From: Rhizomucor pusillus
Lineage: Eukaryota; Mucoromycota; Mucoromycetes; Mucorales; Lichtheimiaceae
Reading direction: 5' to 3'
Assembly (NCBI GenBank): GCA_900175165.2
Contig: FWWN02000525.1
Span: 1-61,442, forward strand
DNA length: 61,442 nt
Of the stretch, positions 10,720-20,557 are shown in pieces; the first letter of the stretch is position 1, and each line of letters opens with the position of its first letter. The notes under the pieces are model-generated. The model made no database searches and was not told the origin of the DNA. It worked only from the letters and a program-made list of their open reading frames with translations. The position numbers and the translations under genes were made by a program.

Positions 10720-10917
10720 TATCATACACTCTCACTTACGAAATAGTAATAAAATGTCAGGCTCGAAAGCCAAATGTAGACATAATTCTGTCTTTTCCTT
10801 CGTGAAATGAATAGTCTATCGTATTTAATCTAGCTGGTTTTAGGTCTGATAGTGCTTGTGCGACTTGCGTGCGATTTCATGCTCACCCCGCTTTGACGTC
10901 CCTTCCTTTTCCAACAT

Positions 10918-13446
10918 ATGCAAGTTGCATGTTTACTGCTATTGCTGACGCTATGGATAGCCTCTGCAGCAGGTATACTCCTTGAAATACAACGATAATT
11001 CTTGACAGAGAACCGCACAGGAACTGAACGGGTCGAATCGCAGCACAGGACATTGCAACGGCCTTGTACCCGTACATTTACACTAATCTCAACAGTTGGC
11101 CATGCGTGCGATTGCTGAACGCGTCAGGCGTTATTGGTTGTCAAGGTAATCTGGACAACCTTCCTTGCAAAGCTGTCTCAATATCAGCTAAAGCAAATCC
11201 AAAACAGCTCGAGAAGCCGCAAATGGGATATTATACCATGCAAAGTCGCAGCAAGATATCGATAGCATTATCTCCAGCCCGCCGCAATCATCCGAGAAAT
11301 ACAGCGTTGTACTAGGATATCATCTATTAACAAGGTACATTTTTTTCGAAGAGAAGAAAGCCTGAGCCCGATTGTCTTGACAATAATATTCTATCAAGGG
11401 ACAACGTTGTTGGTTTAAGTCAAAGTGGACACGTTAGCGGTTTGATCGTGTTGCTACGCGCTGCCTTGACGGACGAAGATATTGCTTCTGCACCATGGTC
11501 CCCCGACTCGACATGCCCGAACTGTCAGTATGGACTGTACGCGGACGATCCGGATCAATACGTGTGGAATCCTCAGGGCCAGAATCTCATCGAGGAAGCT
11601 TTTGATATACCCATATTCGCTGTTAATCCTGTCAGCGGTGTGCCCTTGCAGGTCTACAATCAGATAATGACAGTAAGTCTCATACATACGCGTAGCATGT
11701 TAAAGCCAGGCACTAAACCGGTTGTTGCTAGAGCGTGTCCTTTAATGAAAATGCGAGTTACACGAATTACCCGCTTTACGGCGCAGGGCTTGAATCGTTC
11801 ATGTGGGCAGCCGTGGATTCGCAGACATGCCTGAGACGAGGTTTGATGTATATTTGATGGATTGTATTTTCTCTCCAAAACTGATTGTCATTCTCCAGGA
11901 TGGTGCGAGGCGGTTGGAGGCATTTCTGTATTTTCTACGCCATCAGTTGATATGTCTGCAGACGACGGAAAACCAGTCATTGTAGTGGCTAGCAGCCTAG
12001 ATAGCCGTTCTCTGTTCCACGACCTCACGCTCGGCGTAGACAACGACGTTTCGGGCACGGTAGCAGTTTTGGCCATTGCCGATACACTCAGCAAAGTTCC
12101 GGAATTATCATCACTTCCAAAACACATTGTATATACCCTCTTTTCTGCAGAATCATGGGGCTTTGCTGGATCGCAGCGATTCGTCCAGGATATCATGCAA
12201 CCATTCCAATGTACGAATGCGTCAAGGGCTGTACCGTGCCCATTCAGCAATACGCCGTGCACGAATCCTTGCGTTCGCAGTCTTGACTTTAAACGCATCA
12301 ATATTGACAACATCGAAACTATCATCGAGCTCAATTCGGTTACAAATGCAGATAACAATGGATATTGGGCGCACGTTGACGATGGATCACTAAGCAAATC
12401 GCTGGTTAATTCGCTGCAGCAGTTGAGTGCATCCAACAATGGATCCCAGATTCTACCTGCATATTCCGATGGCATTCAGCGAAAGCTTCCACCGAGCAGT
12501 GCAATGAGCTTTCTAGCGCAAAGGCGCAACATCAAGACTGTCGTGATTACCGACTATCAAACAGAAGTATCAAGGTATATACAAGCAGCCGTTCCTATCA
12601 CAGTTTACTTGATGCTAAGTGCAAATATTTGATCTTCACACCGACCAATCTAGGTTCTACAACAGCGATCTCGACGACAATCCGCTCGTATCCCAAGTAT
12701 CTCAATCGATTTGCGGCGTTGTCAAGTCTGTATCCCAAGCGATTTACGCTGAAGCTTCCGGAACGAATACGAGTCTTCCTGTGGCTACGAACTGCACATT
12801 AGTGGAAGTTTTGATGGAGTGCCTAGTCTCGAACTTTTCGTGCAGCTATATGCAGAATTATTTCAATGGTAAGAACAAAGATAAGTGTATTTTCGCTTGC
12901 ACCTAGTGATTTATTTTTTTGTTCTAGTTTCGAGTATCTCTCGCGTCAGTCATTATTCATCTGTATTTAACTTCAAAAATCCTCAACCACAGCTCCTGCC
13001 ACGCTTTGCGTTTAGTTTTCTCGGTGGAGTGACAGGAGTTCCACGCAACGACAGTTCTGGCCAACCGGCGAAGTGCCAGACAATCGGTGATTGTCAATCA
13101 GGGGAATACTGTATTAAGCAGCAATGCGTCAAAACAGTAACTGCTTACCACGATGCGTACGGAACCGGGCTCAAATACGATGAATCGTCAGGTAAATTGA
13201 CGGTTGTGGATCCCACCAAAGCAGCGTGGACTGAAAGCATGTAAGTTGAAACGGTAAATTATTCTTTTTCCAATTAACAACGATGTTGGTCGTAGATGGG
13301 ATGCACCGGTGCTGAGGACATTTCTTGTCACTTCCAAAACGCATCAAATTGTAGAACTTATCATTGGCATACTGTGGACGCTGTTTAGCATCGCTGCAGT
13401 TGTATGTGGCAGAAAATACATGAAAACAGCTTTCAAGATCGATTGA
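10918..13446 (+). CDS. nicastrin, gamma-secretase subunit
   Basis: Type I membrane glycoprotein that, with presenilin, Aph-1 and Pen-2, forms gamma-secretase. ATG 10918 starts a signal peptide (MQVACLLLLLTLWIASAA). The lumenal exons carry PCVRLLNASGVIGCQG, STCPNCQYGLYADD, VWNPQGQNLIEEAF and FPIFAVNP-like sequence, all nicastrin hallmarks. The large aminopeptidase-like lobe contains KPVIVVASSLDSRSLFHDL, SLPKHIVYTLFSAESWGFAG and SQRFVQDI. Paired cysteines and N-x-S/T sites are frequent. The last exon has a transmembrane helix (IVELIIGILWTLFSIAAVVC) and a short cytosolic tail ending TAFKID at TGA 13446. About seven introns. As in other nicastrins, the protease-like fold need not be catalytic. 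Identification is strong; fungal occurrence is noteworthy. Confidence 0.88.
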
Positions 13447-13677
13447 AATCCATTAAATGCAAGCATGTAACCTCCTCAGTTCGCGATTGTCGCTCGAATA
13501 GTAAATGATGCTGGCAAGCTGGGGTTGCTTTTCCTTCTTCCAGTACTTGGATTTATTGAAAGAGAGAATACAAAGAGAGCAATATATTCTTTCTTTTCCT
13601 TTGTCCGGGGTTGTTGAGGACGGCAGTAAAAAGGGGACAAACGAAAGTCGCAAACGCAATATATACATGTAATACGT

Positions 13678-14011
13678 CTATTCTGCGGCGGCAGCAGCGG
13701 CAGCGAGTTCCTTTGCGCGTGCACGGTTTTGGAGCAGCTGTTCCTTCTTTTGTTCAATCATTGCGTTTTGGTTGTCGACGATGCCGCTCATCCAGTAGCC
13801 GAATGCGCCGAATGCACCAGTGACAGTGGCGTAGCCAACAGCGTCTTCATTTTTAAAGGCGGGCATGTCAATACACGAGTTTGCGAGATTCTGCCATCAA
13901 ACGGGAGGTGTTCTTACCAGAGAGAATGGGACGCTTTTGAAGAGCAAGGGCGTATGCTCGAACAAGAACACCAAAAGCAGCAAAGCCAGAAGCACTGGTG
14001 AGAACGCTCAT
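13678..14011 (-). CDS. small two-helix mitochondrial membrane protein, NUXM-like
   Basis: Two-exon gene. Exon 1 (ATG 14011) encodes MSVLTSASGFAAFGVLVRAY, then ALALQKRPILS. The clean donor GTAAGAAC lies near 13917. Exon 2 ends at TAG 13678 and encodes AVGYATVTGAFGAFGYWMSG, then a charged helix IVDNQNAMIEQKKEQLLQNR and an Ala-rich tail. Keeping frame from exon 1 requires an acceptor at AATGAAG near 13843; the better-looking GGCAG acceptor leads to a stop. Two small glycine-rich membrane segments joined by a basic loop and followed by a coiled charged tail resemble the fungal complex I accessory subunit NUXM and similar inner-membrane proteins. The assignment is tentative, but the gene itself looks real. 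Confidence 0.55.
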
Positions 14012-14251
14012 AACTACTTCTTGTCAAGTGTGTGTGGAGGAAGTGTTATGGACTTGACCTTCCTGACCTCTAAACATCGGCAATTGAAAAACCGCGGTGA
14101 CGTCCTTTTTTATTGCTTGAAAGCGTTTTTAATGGTCGTTTGCTCTTTATTATTGATATTTTTAGTCGCAGAAAGCAGTAATCTAATTCAATAGACTCTT
14201 CTCCGCTTTGCTTCTTGTTATTATTTATCTTTAACTGGGTTATTGAAACAA

Positions 14252-14788
14252 ATGTCAGCTGGCAACAAGGCTTCCAAAGTTTTTTTCGACATTGCCGTCA
14301 ACGGCACACCCTCGGGTCGCTTGACATTCAAGCTTTTCCACGACACTGTGCCCAAGACTGCCGAGAACTTTCGCGCGTTGTGCACCGGTGAAAAGGGCAT
14401 AGGTCAATTGGGCAAGCCTTTGCACTACAAGAACAGCCACTTCCACCGTATTATCCCTGGTTTCATGGCTCAAGGTGGAGATTTCACTCACGGCTCTGGT
14501 ATCGGTGGTGAATCCATCTATGGCCAAAAGTTCCCCGATGAGAACTTTAAGATCAAGCACACTGGCAAGGGTCTCTTGTCCATGGCAAATGCTGGTCCCA
14601 ATACGAATGGATCCCAATTCTTTATCACTTTCACTGAAACTCCCTGGCTGGATGGCAACCACACCGTGTTTGGCCAAGTCGTTGATGGCATAAAGCTTTT
14701 GGATGTGTTGGAACAGCACGGCACCCCGTCCGGTCGCCCCACTGCAAAGATTGAGATTGTCGACTGCGGTGAAGTCAAAGAAGAATAA
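14252..14788 (+). CDS. cyclophilin A, peptidyl-prolyl cis-trans isomerase
   Basis: Intronless cytosolic cyclophilin of about 178 residues. It catalyses cis-trans isomerisation of X-Pro bonds and would bind cyclosporin A. All active-site features are present: [20 protein letters not shown] (Arg, Phe, Met, Gln), [16 protein letters not shown] and [14 protein letters not shown] (Trp and His). ATG 14252 gives [18 protein letters not shown]; the frame extends nine bases upstream only to a TTG. Usage of preferred codons and absence of introns suggest high expression. An A/T-rich 3' UTR follows. Confidence 0.97.
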   Translation: MSAGNKASKVFFDIAVNGTPSGRLTFKLFHDTVPKTAENFRALCTGEKGIGQLGKPLHYKNSHFHRIIPGFMAQGGDFTHGSGIGGESIYGQKFPDENFKIKHTGKGLLSMANAGPNTNGSQFFITFTETPWLDGNHTVFGQVVDGIKLLDVLEQHGTPSGRPTAKIEIVDCGEVKEE

Positions 14789-15108
14789 AAATGTAAAGCT
14801 ATTTTTTTAGAATCTTTTTCTTCTAGTTACCATACAGAATAAAAAAAGTAATTCAGTAGTATGCAATGGCGTGACATGACTCGCTTGGATTTCAGGTAGC
14901 TTTCAACCCAGAATGTCCGTTTTGTGGCATTGACGGTTGATGTCCAACTAATTGATTAAATGGGAGTTTCGGAAGAATAGATTTACCATTCACTCCATCC
15001 AACGCACTTCATGCCTTTAATATGCGTTCAAATCATATCATCATCATCCTCCTCCTCAAAGAAGACGAAAACACTATCAGTTTACGTTACATTTGCCTTG
15101 CAATGTAG

Positions 15109-15420
15109 CTATAGCGTCAAGGAAATTTCTCTGTGCCGAGTATGGGCAGCTTCAAAGATGTCTAGGGTGGCCACAGGAAGCGGCAATACCGAACCAGCTT
15201 CCAATGACAAAACAATTGTTTTTCCTCTGAATTTCAATGTAAATGCACCATTCCTGCATCTATTTGTAGCGACCTCGCCAAATACACAGTACTTTAGCTG
15301 CTGGATCAAAAGTATAGGACGCACCAATAAAATGTTTGTTTCCCAGATAATCCTTAACTTCAGGTACGTCGCCGGGTTTCAGGCTCATAGGATCCGGGAT
15401 ATTGGAAAGCAGTCGAGTAT
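15109..15420 (-). pseudogene. frameshifted coding relic, family unknown
   Basis: On the minus strand one frame reads MSLKPGDVPEVKDYLGNKHF, then IGASYTFDPAAKVLCIWRG. Just where it fails, a second frame continues with comparable character (GEVATNRCRNGAFTLKFRGK, then TIVLSLEAGSVLPLPVATLD). The switch occurs inside the same peptide neighbourhood (about 15290), as expected of a one-base indel. No flanking exons or splice sites complete it. I do not recognise the family; it may be an old gene or transposon fragment. Confidence 0.3.
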
Positions 15421-16125
15421 CTCGGCTTGCTACGTAACCTTAATATTACATATGCTCAAAGACACAAAGAAAGGCATTACATATTGTATTTTGTGTCTGT
15501 AATAGAAATTCCTCACTAAACTGAAGGACGCCTATGAAATGATATATGATCCGTCCCACTTCGCGCGTCATCTTGTCCTTCGCTCCAGATCTGAGCTTAT
15601 ATAATATGGTACGCTAGTGGTTTTAATGCGTATTTCAGTTTCTAGAAACTTCATTTTTCTCTGGATTTGCTCAATAAAGCGAGAAGATCGAAGCATATAT
15701 CATTCCATAAGTGAGTCCAACAGTCTCCTGGAATTAACGTGTGTCTTTACGATCGTCAATTGTAAACTATCTCACTTGAACCGAGGAATTTGATGAAATA
15801 CCAGAATATAATGCTTTATGAATATCAATTGCCTTACACTGACAAGTTAAAACTGAGAACAAGTACAAGGATTTAGCAGAGGCCCTATTGCAGACAATGA
15901 CGGTCTACAATAAGTCACGTCAAGTGAGAGGATTTAGAAGGATAATATTTATGTAGAAGACAATGATGAAGGCTCATGCCCTCAGAACATATACCATACA
16001 TAAAGCTATGCTGGAAGGGTCATATCTACACTGATAACATGGTTTCAACCACATATCAAAAGAAGTACATTATATAAAAAATAAAATATACAAAAAAGTA
16101 AAGAAATAAGTATATGCAGAAAAAA

Positions 16126-16420
16126 TCACTCTAACTGCATCTCCTCGTCTTTCTGCTGCTGCTGCTGCTGGGGTCGCCGCCACCAGCAGGGAGGACGATT
16201 GCAGCGATTGACGCCGCCACGCTATTGAGAATCATTTTAATTGCTTTGGTCATTAAGTATTTTACTTTCAAAAATGTAGACTTACGGCACGACCACGGCC
16301 ACCACGGCCACGCCCACGATGGTGTTTGAAATATTGATTTTTATACTGTTGATTAACAAAAAACACCAACCCTCGGCCGGTGAGCCGCTGGAGGATACGG
16401 TCTACTTGGTCCGGGTTCAT
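16126..16420 (-). CDS. small Arg/Gly-rich and poly-Gln protein
   Basis: Two short exons that are individually easy to miss. ATG 16420 gives MNPDQVDRILQRLTGRG, then a basic segment with RGRGRGGRGRA (RGG-like). A good GTAAGT donor follows near 16286 with a CAATAG acceptor near 16223, phase 0. Exon 2 encodes RGGVNRCNRPPCWWRRP, a run of six Gln (CAG repeat) and DEEMQLE before TGA 16126. The RGG tracts suggest RNA or nucleic-acid binding and arginine methylation. The protein would be about 75 residues. No homologue is recognised. Precise splicing and a clean stop favour a real gene, but an intron inside exon 1 cannot be excluded. Confidence 0.45.
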
Positions 16421-17973
16421 GATGCCTTTTTCCTTCGATCTTCTATGGATTTATATACCACCAATCCTGCGAGTTTCATCAGTTGACACGATAAATCCTT
16501 GGGTCGTTTTCCTAAATGTTTTCAAGTGTGACCGCAGGATGTTGTCATGCATACACTTCATCAAGTTGCATACAAGATGTAGTATTTTACTTTAAAGATT
16601 TTGCACGGGAGCTGATGTGGATCGACTCCCATATTTATCAACGATATTAAGAGATTCCAGTAGCATTCCAGTAGCATACCTAATATTCGTACGTCGCTAA
16701 CCGAAACTATACACTTTGATCAGCATATCTTGAGCTGGAGCTCATGTTCGCCTGCTTGGGAGAACTGTAGGTTTATGTTCTAGTCCTCCAAACTAAAATA
16801 TCTAGAAACAAACATGCATTTTTTCATGTAAAGAATGGTTTATCACTACGTCTGTGGCAAGAAAAGGAAAATGGATAGGATCTATATCTATGATTCATTA
16901 TGTTTCGCTTGTACAATTCAAGAAAAAGGCCTAAAACAGTGTTGTATGCTCAGAGTTTCAAATGCTTTGGCCCGGAAGATTGATAGAGATGATGCAGTAC
17001 CTTATCAATACATCGGCGCCGTCAATGTTCGTAAAATGGAAAGATATGCTTGTATTGAGGATAGATCTCTCGGTAGTCGAAATGAAGAATTCGCAGAACG
17101 GTCCTTGTCATTGTTTTATATCTATCCACAGAATCGATTCTAGCTGATTGTCATTGCAGGTATATAAATGACTATAAAGAATACCTCGTTTGTGGGAATC
17201 AATCACTTGACTCGGTGTAGAGCTTCCTACAAAAGGCGAGAGTAAATAGCTATTACGAGAGATTGACAAGTGACTCGTGTAACAGATCAAGCCTCATGCT
17301 TGTCAAAGACAAGATTCTAGCATTGATCAACCATTTCCTTTCCCGGACCGTTTTGTCAAAAAACCATTCCCACCCATACATCAACATAGTTCTTTTTCAC
17401 TTCAAAGCAACACAGCGAACATTTTCAAATATCACTTATTTTCCAAACCTTACCGTGAGTATATCCAAACCCGACGACAATGGTTGATAAGATTATCGAT
17501 AGTCTGTTTGTTAGCACCAAAAGAAACCAAAATCACCACAATCTTTAACACTTTCGAAACTGTTACCTTCTCTGAAATGTAAGCATACAAGTTCCAGTAT
17601 ATAAACAGTTCGTATAGATGCTGATGTTCTATCAGATACAAAAAACAAAAAACCATATTTAATCTCGTATCTCAAGCTTAAACTGCTTGAATAGTTGTGA
17701 GTATTACACAGCTACAACTTATTTATATTTTATATATTAAAGTATACTATATTTCGTAGTTAGTTGGGTCTTAAAGGACTGCATGCATACCTTCGACAAA
17801 CACGAACGACAGAAGAGGGCCACATACCTTCTTATCTCCGACAAAACCGGATCAGGACGGTCTGCATCGATTTTGCTGCCATTTCTTCTGGTTGCTTCAG
17901 GAGTACGCTGTAGGGCTCTGGCGCGTTACCAGTTCCCGTCGAGAAGGAGTTCAACAGCAAGATCACTACACTG

Positions 17974-18847
17974 ACATTTCCAGGCTTTTCGTGCTTGGTG
18001 CGATGGACGAATTGACGGAGCTCGGCTGCAAGCCAAGAAAAGTCTGGCTTTCAAGAAGGCACAGCGGCTGAACGAAGTCTTGAACCGCAGCTTCAATGCA
18101 CTGAAGGATCGTCTCCGCGAAAAGTACGCGAGGCAATGGGTGAGCTTTACCCCAGTCATCAAGCACGCAATCATCCAGCAGTTGGATGCCAGGCGAGACA
18201 CCCGATGTTACACTCGCGATTTCGCCAACGAGGATGCTACCATATTCATACACGAAGCTCCGTTTGAGGCCTATCCAGAAACCGTGCCTATGGATCACAA
18301 GCTTGCCAATGCCCTGTACCGGAGAATCAAGCAACGTAACCGAGGTTGTGATAGCACGAACGCCGATATACCAACAAGAGTCGATGAGTATCTCTCCTCA
18401 AAAATGTGCTGCTATTGCACCAAGCAAGGTCGGAAGCAACGAGTCGATTTTCTGCAGCGGACCCCTGTGGTATCGGAACAAGACGCGGCTCGATTGGACG
18501 ATGGTCATGAAAAGGTGTTCCGAGTAGTTACTTGCCAGAATTGCAACCTTGTATTTCATCGCGATGGTAATGCTTCAGACAATCTGACCTCTATTACACG
18601 GTACATGCTACGGTTCCAAGAGCGCCCACGCTGGTTCATCCGGCCATCAAGTCGACAGAGAACAGCTAGTGACAGAGGGACTACGGTGATATCCGGTTCC
18701 CGAGGACGTCCTGGCGAAAGAGAGATTATGGCGTCATCCGGTGCTCCACGACGGAAAAGAATCGCTAGCGAAACAGAGACTATGGTCGAACCATCCTGGT
18801 CTCCGCAACAAGAAACACCAGATTCGTCCAGTGCCCCGGTGAGCTGA
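17974..18847 (+). pseudogene. second TnpB/Fanzor-like C-terminal fragment, 5'-truncated
   Basis: A continuous frame begins right after an in-frame TGA and TTTCCAG. It encodes a basic helical region (ARLQAKKSLAFKKAQRLNEV, LNRSFNALKDRLREKYARQW), then FANEDATIFIHEAPFEAY. The diagnostic end follows: TRVDEYLSSKMCCYC...VVTCQNCNLVFHRDGNASDN. This is the Cys-x2-Cys/Cys-x2-Cys zinc ribbon followed by the R-D-x-N-A-S-x-N signature holding the last RuvC Asp of TnpB/Fanzor enzymes. The RuvC-I Asp motif and N-terminal half are not found upstream, so the copy is truncated or its 5' part has decayed. The tail carries three imperfect repeats (RQRTASDRGTTVISGS, RGRPGEREIMASSGA, RKRIASETETMVEPSW) and ends at TGA 18847. 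It shares DEYLSS with the relic at 1-2564 but otherwise differs, so it is not a recent duplicate. Confidence 0.7.
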
Positions 18848-19544
18848 TCCAAAAGGCTGCGCTCCAAACTAAAAAGATAAATCCACGAGTCAGGTGGATA
18901 GGGCCTTGCGCCCCGTGTTCAGTAAGTGTCATTCTTTTCCTATGATATGTTCTTAATGCTCACCATCTGAACTATGCACCGAGGCTTGCATGCACTTGGC
19001 GGGAGGAGCTGGGCATGACTTTGTCACATTTCTTGACAGGTTTGTGAAATGCGTCAATATCTTTTACTTTGTTGTTCCTTTGGGTCCGTGTCCTTTTGCT
19101 CCTGTGAGCTAGATGAAAAGATCGGCACGCCCTGTTTCTCTATTTGTCATCCTCAGCATGTAGCCATTGACCTATTTGGAGGCGAAATTGTAAACATCGA
19201 TAGCTCTTGATCCGCCTACTTGCTTTTTCAGTTTATGCAATCTCCCTTCCGTCGGTAACTGTAGCAGCCCCATTGGGGTTGTCAATGTACAGCCAGCAGA
19301 AGCCGATCTGTCGGACGAAGAACTTTTTTCCCTGACCCCGCTCATTTCCTCGAGTTGCTTTTTAAGGATCGACTGGTCTCGACTCTGGTGGAACAAAGGA
19401 TTTATGTATATATAAAGGTGGTAAAGTACGAGGTATGACAACTAGAGACAGGTTGTTCTTTTTTGAAAAAGAAAAGAAAGGAAAAAGAAACAAGGAAGAA
19501 AGAAAAAGAAGAAGGAAGGAGTAGTACGGGACGCGCGCAAGATA
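18848..19544. other. intergenic region
   Basis: Holds only the weak small ORF at 19172-19345 and a purine-rich (A/G) tract at about 19460-19525 downstream of the PPPPY membrane-protein gene. Nothing else is supported. Confidence 0.4.
19172..19345 (-). CDS. possible small basic protein
   Basis: Weak candidate. The ATG at 19345 gives MSGVREKSSSSDRSASAG, then TPMGLLQLPTEGRLHKLKKQ and VGGSRAIDVYNFASK. The C-terminal half reads like a conserved basic motif, and a TATATATA lies about 65 nt upstream. No family is recognised and no introns are needed. It could be a chance frame. Confidence 0.2.
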   Translation of the reverse strand: MSGVREKSSSSDRSASAGCTLTTPMGLLQLPTEGRLHKLKKQVGGSRAIDVYNFASK

Positions 19545-19949
19545 TTAGTAACGGTGAGTGTACTGCACTTGGCCATTTGCAGCTGTAGAAGCAGCAGGCG
19601 TATCGAGTTTCTGGTAGCCAGACATGGGCACCATGACAGCTTCGGATATGGGCTGGTTGTAGTACGGTGGAGGAGGTTGCATCATCTGCTCATTTTCGCG
19701 GGCCAGCCGTTTACGCATGCCCCGCACGCTTCGTACGATATACCAGATCAAAAGAGCGAGCAAGAGGATACCAATGACGATAATGAAAATGTATCGATCG
19801 TGCTTCTCCAGCCAGCTTTGATTATCCTCGTCTGGCTGGTTCGTCTGGTCTTTGAAACCATTGTCGTCAACGGTGGGTACGTTCTGCTGTGCCATTACAG
19901 CAGCGCAGAGCCCACATAGAACTAGCCACGAATAATACAGAATGGACAT
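19545..19949 (-). CDS. single-pass type I membrane protein with PPPPY motif
   Basis: Intronless gene of 134 residues. ATG 19949 opens a signal peptide (MSILYYSWLVLCGLCAAVMA). A short acidic, Asn/Asp-rich lumenal segment follows, then one transmembrane helix (YIFIIVIGILLLALLIWYIV, about residues 53-72) and a basic stop-transfer RSVRGMRKRLAREN. The cytosolic tail has MMQPPPPYYNQPISEAV. PPxY is the ligand for WW domains of Rsp5/Nedd4-type ubiquitin ligases, so the protein is a plausible adaptor or cargo for such a ligase at the endomembrane. Architecture resembles small fungal PY-adaptor proteins, but no orthologue is named. A TATATA tract lies 23-48 nt upstream. Confidence 0.75.
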   Translation of the reverse strand: MSILYYSWLVLCGLCAAVMAQQNVPTVDDNGFKDQTNQPDEDNQSWLEKHDRYIFIIVIGILLLALLIWYIVRSVRGMRKRLARENEQMMQPPPPYYNQPISEAVMVPMSGYQKLDTPAASTAANGQVQYTHRY

Positions 19950-19971
19950 TAACGAGCGGATGGGGGAACAG

Positions 19972-19997
19972 ATATATATATATATATATAAATATAT
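19972..19997. repeat. (AT)n tract
   Basis: Alternating AT run directly upstream of the ATG at 19949; probably also the TATA region of that minus-strand gene. Confidence 0.8.
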
Positions 19998-20557
19998 GCC
20001 CGGATGGAATAGGGAGCTAATAAGAAAAAAGAAGATAACGAGGTGGAAGGAAGGAAGAAAAGAAAGGGGGGATGGAAGGCAAAAGAGAGAAAAAGAGAGA
20101 GACAGAGATATATTGCGTTGTTGGGTTGTGCGCGGGCGTGAACCTACGCAAAGCGACCCGCGCTAAAATTTTGCAGCCGCCACATCCTAAACTTTTCACG
20201 TTCTTGCACCCCTTCTTCCTGCTGATGCCCGCTCCTCTGTAACGTTGATGATAATGATGATAAAAAGGGGCCCGGTGTCGGTGGCTGTTATTATACAAAA
20301 TAGGCACGATACTAGTCAGAATGAGCATGCATAACCCAGTTTCTCGGGAAGATGTTCAAATCGACAGCCTGGCAACGAGACTGATGTCGTGTATCATTCA
20401 TATGGTGCTATACATTTTAAGTTAAGACTATTTCGAATCTTGTAGGCATACAATGAAGTAGATTGCTATGTTACATAGGCCGTGCTTCTGCAAACGTCAA
20501 ATATTCATCCACGAGGATGCTTAAGACTCAGCTACATTTTTAGTATTGGACAAATGC
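19998..20557. other. intergenic region
   Basis: Contains a purine-rich stretch (about 20020-20105, GGAAGGAAG/AGAGAGA type) upstream of the PPPPY gene. The remainder is the 3' side of the ribokinase gene. No exon is supported. Confidence 0.5.

Larger units (their letters stand above)
14789..17973. other. gene-poor region
   Basis: Apart from the frameshifted relic (15109-15420) and the small RGG gene (16126-16420), no convincing exon chain is seen on either strand. Base composition is A/T-rich. This stretch may be decayed transposon sequence leading up to the second TnpB/Fanzor relic. Confidence 0.5.

Noticed and set aside
11888..12475. 195-codon minus-strand frame opposite nicastrin
   Set aside because: Shadow of the nicastrin large exon; no family resemblance.
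15011..15502. 163-codon plus-strand frame
   Set aside because: Ser-rich start, no family features; the opposite strand has the more protein-like relic.
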